Below, in pieces: positions 5,535 to 9,565 of a stretch of 9,565 nt of DNA. Source of the stretch: Candidatus Microgenomates bacterium (GTDB lineage Bacteria; Patescibacteriota; Microgenomatia; 2-02-FULL-39-11); the NCBI GenBank assembly GCA_022866885.1, contig JALHWS010000121.1, forward strand, positions 1 to 9,565, read 5' to 3'. The position numbers were made by a program, and so were the translations under genes. Positions within the stretch are counted from its first letter, which is position 1. Each line of letters begins with the position of its first letter. The notes beneath the pieces are model-generated. The model ran no database searches, was not told the DNA's origin, and worked only from the letters and a program-made list of their open reading frames with translations.

Positions 5535-6521
5535 ATGAAAAGACAATCATGGATTGACGTACTGAAAGGGATTGCCATCCTTACAGTAGTAATAGATCAT
5601 TCGTTCTTCCTGTTTCCGAAGCTGCGAGTCAATTTGCTCTGGCAACATACTTATTTCTCGATCGCTTGGTTTATTTTCCTGTCGGGAGTCGCCAATACTC
5701 TGTCCGCTCAAAAAAACACCGACTGGAAATTTCCCGGGTCATATCTGCATTTTTGGAAAAAAAGGTTCTCCATCTTAATCCCTTATATTATTGCCTCTGT
5801 TACTGCCTATCTTTTTTTGTATAACGACAAATTCGATCTGAAAGAATTAATAAGACAAACATTATTTTTTTCCGCACAGCCTACTTATTATTTCATTAAT
5901 TTAATCTGTCAAATGTATCTTATCTTTCCCTTGCTTTTTACGCTTGTGAAAAGCGCAATTAACAGACGGCTGCGGATTTTCCTGTCTTTGGCCGTATTCT
6001 TTTTATCGCTTGCTATTTTCCCGTTAGGCAACATCCTTCTTATCTGGCCTTTCTCCCCCGCCGGCAGGCTTCTCGGCAGTACTTATTTATCAGCATTTTT
6101 CCTGGGAATTTTATTTGTTTTAAAAGGCAAGTTGAACAAAAAATTGTTATTTTTTCCTTCAATCCCGGTTTTCATCTTTCTTGAATACCTGCTTCTTTCC
6201 ACCAACAATAATTTCGTCGGTCTCGCTCCGAACGTTTTTCAGGTATTTTGGGCTTTATCGCTACTGGGAATAACATCCTATCTGTTGCCTTTACTGAAGT
6301 TTATCAAATCCGTTTATCACTCCTTGGCCTTTTTGGGGAAACATTCTCTGTATATATATCTTTACCATTATCTTATCCTGGTTTTACTATCAAAAATAAT
6401 TACGCCTTCCACTTTTCTCGATTTATTCTTTTTTGTCGTGTCGGCAGTTGCAGGTTCTTTAACGATTGATTACCTTTATCAACGACTAATGAAGCTGACA
6501 TCGCGGAGGTTAACTTTTTAG
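5535..6521 (+). CDS. Acyltransferase family 3 membrane protein
   Basis: Polytopic membrane protein of 328 residues with about ten hydrophobic segments. Members of this family move acyl groups onto sugars, peptidoglycan or lipids at the membrane, often as O-acetylation. Family marks are the N-terminal WIDVLKGIAILTVVIDHSFF (6-25) with the likely catalytic His22, the FLSG turn at 48-51 in the second helix, Arg77 in KKRFSILIPY at the third helix, and the late LGKHSLYIYLYHY (267-279). The acceptor is unknown. The gene is preceded by the operator and -10 at 5428-5461, which links it to the two-component system upstream. Its TAG stop overlaps the stop of the convergent minus-strand gene by 4 nt. Hydrophobic, T-rich codons account for its lower GC than its neighbours. 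Confidence 0.9.
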   Translation: MKRQSWIDVLKGIAILTVVIDHSFFLFPKLRVNLLWQHTYFSIAWFIFLSGVANTLSAQKNTDWKFPGSYLHFWKKRFSILIPYIIASVTAYLFLYNDKFDLKELIRQTLFFSAQPTYYFINLICQMYLIFPLLFTLVKSAINRRLRIFLSLAVFFLSLAIFPLGNILLIWPFSPAGRLLGSTYLSAFFLGILFVLKGKLNKKLLFFPSIPVFIFLEYLLLSTNNNFVGLAPNVFQVFWALSLLGITSYLLPLLKFIKSVYHSLAFLGKHSLYIYLYHYLILVLLSKIITPSTFLDLFFFVVSAVAGSLTIDYLYQRLMKLTSRRLTF

Positions 6522-7009
6522 AACTTTTTCCTGAATTCCCTGGCTCTTAAAGTCATCGAGGAGGCTGACATTTTGCCTCTATTGGGCAAAAGACGGGCGA
6601 TTTTGTCCCATTTGCTTTTGATCATTTTTATACTGGCTTTGGCAGGCCAAAACTGCAGTCTAGTATAACCGCTGGGATTAGTCTCTACCTTGACTCCTTC
6701 TTTTTGCAGCTTAACCATGACAGACTCCTCAAGGGTGAAATCACCGTCAATCGTCTGTGAATCGATACTGTTCATAAATCCCGAAGCGTCAGTCGAATAA
6801 CCTTTTTTATTGAGAAGCAAAACCGCATTTTTCACTTGAGATTCCAGCATTTCGCCGAAGGCGCCTAAAATGCGTTCCATTTGGTTCGATATGGGATTTT
6901 TAGAAATCCGCCGGGTGGTGGCTTTTTGTCTTTTGAGTTCAACCAGTTTTCTCAAATTCTCCATCCTCCGGTTGACCCTGGTTTTCGGTTGAGACGAAGT
7001 TGTATCCAT
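6518..7009 (-). CDS. Small basic protein of unknown function, downstream of the helicase
   Basis: I do not recognise this 163-residue protein. No signal peptide or membrane segment is visible, so it should be cytoplasmic. The first 40 residues are strongly basic and helix-prone (RVNRRMENLRKLVELKRQK) and the C-terminus is also basic (RAREFRKKF). The middle (about 45-140) looks like a folded alpha/beta domain with KKGYSTDASGF, SQTIDGDFTLEESV and GYTRLQFWPAKAS. Basic ends next to an RNA helicase suggest RNA or ribosome binding, but this is inference only. ATG 7009 lies 9 nt after the helicase stop, so the pair is almost certainly one transcript. No Shine-Dalgarno site is visible, which fits reinitiation or coupling. 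Its TAA stop overlaps the TAG of the convergent acyltransferase gene. Confidence 0.75.
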   Translation of the reverse strand: MDTTSSQPKTRVNRRMENLRKLVELKRQKATTRRISKNPISNQMERILGAFGEMLESQVKNAVLLLNKKGYSTDASGFMNSIDSQTIDGDFTLEESVMVKLQKEGVKVETNPSGYTRLQFWPAKASIKMIKSKWDKIARLLPNRGKMSASSMTLRAREFRKKF

Positions 7010-7018
7010 AAGAATTTT

Positions 7019-8212
7019 TTACATGACAAAAGTCAGGGCTTTACCCTGTTTGTTGGCCCTGCCGGTTCTGCCTATCCGGTGAATATAGTCTGTATAGGTT
7101 GACGGCTCGTCGTAATTGATCACATGAGAAACATCCTCAATATCCAGTCCCCTGGCGGCCACGTCTGTAGCTACCAGTACCTGCAGTTGGTTTTCCTTAA
7201 ACTGTGCCAGTACCCGCAGACGCTGGTTTTGGGTCTTGTTGCCGTGGATTGAAGCGGCAGAAAAACCATGCTTTTGTAAAGTGGTCGAAAGTCTTTCTAC
7301 TCCCCACTTCGTCCTGCCGAAAATCAGCACTTTTTTATACTCTTCTTCTCTGAGCATGGATTTCAGCTTCTCGACTTTTTGGTTTTTATCCTGTACCCGG
7401 ATAACATCCTGTTCAATAAGATGCGCAGTTTCTTTGACTTTTACGGACACGGTAACCGGATTTTTCAAAAAAGACTGGACGACGCTGGTCACTTCAGGCG
7501 GTATGGTGGCTGAGAAAAAAAGTGACTGCCGGTTAATCGGCAGAAGAGAAACGATAAATTTTATATCATGGATGAAACCAATATCCAGCATCCTATCCAC
7601 CTCATCCAAAACGATGTTGTGGAAATCGGCAAGAGGTAAAAACCGCCGTTTAATCAAGTCGCAGAGCCTGCCCGGAGTGCCGATGACAATATTGGGATGA
7701 AGTCTTAAGGCGTCAATTTGTCTGTTGATACTGGCTCCGCCAATACAAAGCAGGGAAAGGATATTCAAACCTTTGGAAAAAAAACGGAGCTCGTCTTCTA
7801 TCTGGACGGCTAATTCTCTCGTAGGTACGATAATCAGTACTTTTTCCGACCGGTTACCGATAATCTTATTTACCAACGGGATCAGGAAAGCGGCTGTTTT
7901 GCCCGTACCGGTATTGGCTATCCCCACTACATCCCGTCCGTTTATGATATGCATCATGGCTTGATCCTGAATAGGCGTCGGTAAGGTATATCCGTGAGAG
8001 GCGATATTTTCCTTTAAACGGCTGTCAATTGGAAACTCGGCAAAAGATTTGATCTGGTTGACGTAAATCCCTTCCGGAAAGCTGTTTTCAAGGGAAACGG
8101 TTTTGTTGACGTATTTTGAAGCCTGGATTGATTCTTTTGGCCGCGAATGACCAAAATGTCTGTTCCCTCCTTGGAATCGATTGTGACTGCGAAAACGTGA
8201 TTTTTGAAACAT
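7019..8212 (-). CDS. DEAD-box ATP-dependent RNA helicase
   Basis: ATP-dependent RNA unwinding enzyme of the RhlE/CsdA type, 397 residues, with all core motifs: Q-motif GYTLPTPIQDQ (74-84), motif I ANTGTGKT (99-106), Ia PTRELA (130-135), Ib TPGR (179-182), III SAT (234-236), IV VLIFGRTK (295-302), V ATDVAARGLDI (348-358) and VI HRIGRTGR (378-385). Motif II reads DEVD (203-206) rather than DEAD; Ala-to-Val there leaves the catalytic Asp and Glu in place. The protein stops 12 residues after motif VI, so it has no C-terminal RNA-binding extension. The first 30 residues are instead rich in Arg, Phe, Asn, Gly and His and probably disordered. Likely roles are ribosome assembly, mRNA turnover or growth in the cold. 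The ATG has no Shine-Dalgarno site. The promoter and long leader upstream suggest leader-mediated control. Confidence 0.95.
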   Translation of the reverse strand: MFQKSRFRSHNRFQGGNRHFGHSRPKESIQASKYVNKTVSLENSFPEGIYVNQIKSFAEFPIDSRLKENIASHGYTLPTPIQDQAMMHIINGRDVVGIANTGTGKTAAFLIPLVNKIIGNRSEKVLIIVPTRELAVQIEDELRFFSKGLNILSLLCIGGASINRQIDALRLHPNIVIGTPGRLCDLIKRRFLPLADFHNIVLDEVDRMLDIGFIHDIKFIVSLLPINRQSLFFSATIPPEVTSVVQSFLKNPVTVSVKVKETAHLIEQDVIRVQDKNQKVEKLKSMLREEEYKKVLIFGRTKWGVERLSTTLQKHGFSAASIHGNKTQNQRLRVLAQFKENQLQVLVATDVAARGLDIEDVSHVINYDEPSTYTDYIHRIGRTGRANKQGKALTFVM

Positions 8213-8272
8213 AATTATATGAATTTATACCAATAAACCTGTCTAAATGAGAAGTGCCTTAACGAAGTGGAA

Positions 8273-8306
8273 AAAGATACGAAGAATAAAAATTTAGAGT
8301 ATCTTT
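8273..8306 (-). other. Leader hairpin 2 of the helicase mRNA
   Basis: AAAGATAC (8273-8280) and GTATCTTT (8299-8306) form a perfect 8-bp inverted repeat with an 18-base AT-rich loop. On the minus strand the distal arm runs into a short T-run (TTTTT in total, 8271-8275 included), so a weak attenuator is possible. It lies about 60 nt before the helicase start codon. Confidence 0.45.
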
Positions 8307-8336
8307 ATCTTGACTCTTCAAAACAAAATCAGATTT

Positions 8337-8364
8337 AAACAGATTTATTAGTTCAAATCTGTTT
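8337..8364 (-). other. Leader hairpin 1 / operator-like inverted repeat at the helicase transcription start
   Basis: AAACAGATTT (8337-8346) and AAATCTGTTT (8355-8364) are perfect 10-bp arms around an 8-base loop. CAGATTTA is repeated directly at 8330-8337 and 8340-8347. The predicted start near 8363 places the whole repeat at the extreme 5' end of the mRNA, where it could be an RNA hairpin that protects the end, or a repressor operator in the DNA. Confidence 0.6.
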
Positions 8365-8369
8365 GAAGT

Positions 8370-8398
8370 AGTATAACACACCTCCAGTTACTTGTCAA
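8370..8398 (-). promoter_or_regulatory. Sigma-70 consensus promoter of the helicase operon
   Basis: On the minus strand, TTGACA (8398 to 8393) is followed by exactly 17 bases and TATACT (8375 to 8370). The -35 is perfect, the -10 matches 5 of 6 positions and the spacing is optimal. Transcription from about 8363 gives a leader of about 150 nt before the helicase ATG at 8212. No other gene lies between. Confidence 0.85.
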
Positions 8399-8406
8399 TA
8401 TACTAT

Positions 8407-8421
8407 AGGTTGCCACAACCT
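8407..8421 (-). terminator. Short hairpin after the cysteine-containing protein gene, possible weak terminator
   Basis: AGGTTG (8407-8412) and CAACCT (8416-8421) form a perfect 6-bp stem with a 3-base loop, starting 2 bases after the TGA stop of the gene ending at 8424. On the minus strand the sequence after it is ATAGTATATT, not a T-run, so termination would be weak. It separates that gene from the helicase promoter. Confidence 0.35.
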
Positions 8422-8423
8422 GT

Positions 8424-8909
8424 TCATACTTGGACAATCAAAACAACATAATTCTTACCGTAATACTTGGTACAGGCAGGGCAACTGGTGTAATAGAAGT
8501 ACAACTTCTTCATCGTTTTCTTTTTTGATTTAACGTGCCTCTGCATTTCTTTCACCCACTTGCCGATATTTTGAAACGGCCCTTCAAAAACTTTCGTGAG
8601 ATATGTCCCTGATAACCTTACCATCTCCGACTTCGGCACGTTTTTACTAACGGCGATATAGATGTCTGATCCCCAAAGGGAATTTTCGTCGGAAAGCATA
8701 AGCGGCACCGGCACCAAAGCGTTTGCCTTACTGATCTTCTCCACATTTTTGACCATCACCCGGCCGAAATTGAGAGGAATATGAAAAATGCTTCTTACCC
8801 GGTCTTTGAGAAACAGCTTGTCTTTCCAGGTAATTTCCTTTTCATCCCAGGGCTTGGGATCAAACCTCAGACAGCAACCGGTCTCCGAGTCTTTATATAG
8901 TTTATCCAT
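8424..8909 (-). CDS. Conserved cytoplasmic protein with CC and CPAC cysteine pairs, function unknown
   Basis: Protein of 161 residues without signal peptide or membrane segment. Notable parts are GCCLRFDPKPWDEKEITWKD (11-30) with Cys12-Cys13, HIPLNFGRVMVKN (43-55), MLSDENSLWGSDIYIAVSK (71-89), SGTYLTKVFEGPF (100-112) and a C-terminal LYFYYTSCPACTKYYGKNYVV (136-156) with Cys143 and Cys146. From memory this pattern belongs to a widespread family of about 150 residues, often labelled 'hydrolase' in databases without experimental support; I cannot confirm that name. The four cysteines could bind a metal or form redox pairs. The gene has a strong GGAGG (8921 to 8917) 7 bases before the ATG, is divergent from the gene at 8981 and has its own short hairpin after the stop, so it appears monocistronic. 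Confidence 0.8.
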   Translation of the reverse strand: MDKLYKDSETGCCLRFDPKPWDEKEITWKDKLFLKDRVRSIFHIPLNFGRVMVKNVEKISKANALVPVPLMLSDENSLWGSDIYIAVSKNVPKSEMVRLSGTYLTKVFEGPFQNIGKWVKEMQRHVKSKKKTMKKLYFYYTSCPACTKYYGKNYVVLIVQV

Positions 8910-8916
8910 ATATTTT

Positions 8917-8928
8917 CCTCCTTAGGAG
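8917..8928 (-). promoter_or_regulatory. Strong ribosome-binding site within a small inverted repeat
   Basis: On the minus strand AAGGAGG (8923 to 8917) precedes ATG 8909 by 7 bases, which fixes this start. CTCC (8928 to 8925) just upstream is complementary to the GGAG, with a 3-base TAA loop. The resulting 4-bp stem is too short to be a strong block on its own. Confidence 0.7.
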
Positions 8929-8943
8929 TATTTTACTACATCA

Positions 8944-8974
8944 TTGACAAGTTTTTTAAAAAATGTGCTAAACT
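8944..8974 (+). promoter_or_regulatory. Promoter of the gene at 8981, probably leaderless
   Basis: A perfect -35 TTGACA (8944-8949) is followed after 19 bases by TAAACT (8969-8974), which has an extended -10 TG at 8966-8967. The spacer holds TTTTTTAAAAAA, likely to bend or narrow the DNA. Seven bases after the -10 is the ATG itself (8981), with no Shine-Dalgarno site between. Confidence 0.65.
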
Positions 8975-8980
8975 AAACTA

Positions 8981-9565
8981 ATGCCCACACCCATTCCTCC
9001 CAACGAACAGAAGTCTGCTATCAAATTACTCGTCCTCATTATTTTTCTTCTCATTCTCCTTTTCTTGATCCTGGTAGCCGGTATAACCGGTTATCTTTTT
9101 CTCCAAAACCAACAACTAAGAAAGCAAACACAACCGGAACAAAAAACAACCGTTACTACCCCATCCGGACAAACCGCCACAGTTTTTGAAGAAAACCAAC
9201 CAGCATCTTCAGTCCAAGGCCCATCATTTCAAGAAATTTTGGGGAGTTTCTGTCAAGATATTACTCTTTCGCCAACCGTGAGTTTTTACGGTATTAAACT
9301 GGAAAACTTACCCATCACTATCGATCAATCAGTCCTTCCGATAAATCTTCGCGAACAGAATACTCTCGCCTGTGCGATCACCGACCAAAACGCCAATAAA
9401 GCAGGCTCTGTCGATCTTGAATATGGCGACCACCAACGGGTCCGTCTTTACGACCAAAATTCCGAAGAAGGCGGCCACGGCGGACAGGCTTTCTTCGGTT
9501 CCAGACCGGTAATCATCAAAGACGACGGAACGATCAAATGGTCCATGTCTTTGAACTGGTCTGAA
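8981..9565 (+). CDS. Membrane-anchored exported protein, 3'-truncated by the window edge
   Basis: The frame stays open from ATG 8981 to the last base, giving 195 residues of an unfinished protein that I do not recognise. A short Pro-rich cytoplasmic start (MPTPIPPNEQK) leads into one long, very hydrophobic membrane segment at about 13-41 (LLVLIIFLLILLFLILVAGI). A low-complexity Gln/Thr/Pro/Ser linker (about 42-80) follows. The exposed part then looks folded, with SFCQDITLSPTVSFYGIKLE, two cysteines (in SFCQD and LACAI), a polar LEYGDHQRVRLYDQN stretch and a GGHGGQAFFGS loop. The orientation should place the C-terminal part outside the cell. It is divergent from the cysteine-containing protein gene, and its promoter suggests a leaderless mRNA. 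Confidence 0.85.
   Translation, partial: MPTPIPPNEQKSAIKLLVLIIFLLILLFLILVAGITGYLFLQNQQLRKQTQPEQKTTVTTPSGQTATVFEENQPASSVQGPSFQEILGSFCQDITLSPTVSFYGIKLENLPITIDQSVLPINLREQNTLACAITDQNANKAGSVDLEYGDHQRVRLYDQNSEEGGHGGQAFFGSRPVIIKDDGTIKWSMSLNWSE

Noticed and set aside
6946..6959. TTTTCTCA-like match to the operator motif
   Set aside because: It lies inside a coding region, lacks the second half-site 11 bp away and has no -10 beside it.
8214..8219. TATAAT on the minus strand just before the helicase ATG
   Set aside because: It ends one base before the start codon, too close to make an mRNA containing that ATG, and no matching -35 lies at the right distance.
8930..8935. TAAAAT on the minus strand as a -10 for the gene starting at 8909
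   Set aside because: No acceptable -35 at 16-19 bases, and transcription would begin almost at the ribosome-binding site. The promoter of that gene remains unidentified.

Overview
The window looks like a chromosomal segment of an uncultivated, small-genome bacterium, most likely a member of the Candidate Phyla Radiation (Patescibacteria, perhaps Microgenomates). This is inference. It rests on the gene set (a split MacA/ATPase/permease exporter followed by a DUF5666-like membrane-anchored protein), the style of the membrane-anchored Thr/Pro/Gln-rich proteins, the mix of strong Shine-Dalgarno sites with genes that have none, and a GC-rich 18-bp palindrome of a kind I associate with these genomes. 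TGA acts as a stop (genes ending at 1611 and 8424), so the recoded Gracilibacteria/SR1 code does not apply. No tRNA, rRNA, CRISPR array, transposase or prophage gene was found.

Layout. On the + strand, positions 1-5415 hold one functional block: the 3' part of an OmpR/PhoB-type response regulator, its sensor histidine kinase, a MacA-like periplasmic-adaptor-type protein, a MacB-type ABC ATPase, a MacB-type permease and a small membrane-anchored DUF5666-like protein. A membrane acyltransferase (5535-6521, +) follows. It meets a minus-strand pair tail to tail with a 4-nt overlap: a DEAD-box RNA helicase (8212 to 7019) and a small basic protein (7009 to 6518). A further minus-strand gene (8909 to 8424) encodes a conserved cysteine-containing protein. 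Divergent from it, the window ends inside a membrane-anchored protein (8981 onward, +).

How it works together. The regulator and kinase probably sense an envelope signal and control the exporter. The best support is a pair of near-identical sites (19 of 22 bases), one just before the adaptor gene (1613-1634) and one before the acyltransferase (5427-5448). Each contains two TTYTMAGY half-sites exactly 11 bp apart, the arrangement expected for an OmpR-family dimer, and each sits just upstream of a -10-like element. The acyltransferase therefore looks like a second target of the same regulator, which would join export and envelope modification in one stress response.

Other regulatory structure is dense. 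A perfect 18-bp palindrome forms the last codons of the ATPase gene and covers the permease ribosome-binding site. A 33-nt hairpin separates the permease from the DUF5666-like gene. A consensus promoter (TTGACA, 17 bp, TATACT) drives the helicase through an approximately 150-nt leader with two perfect inverted repeats. The last gene appears to be transcribed without a leader. No gene-free stretch exceeds 300 bases; the longest is the helicase leader and promoter region at 8213-8423.
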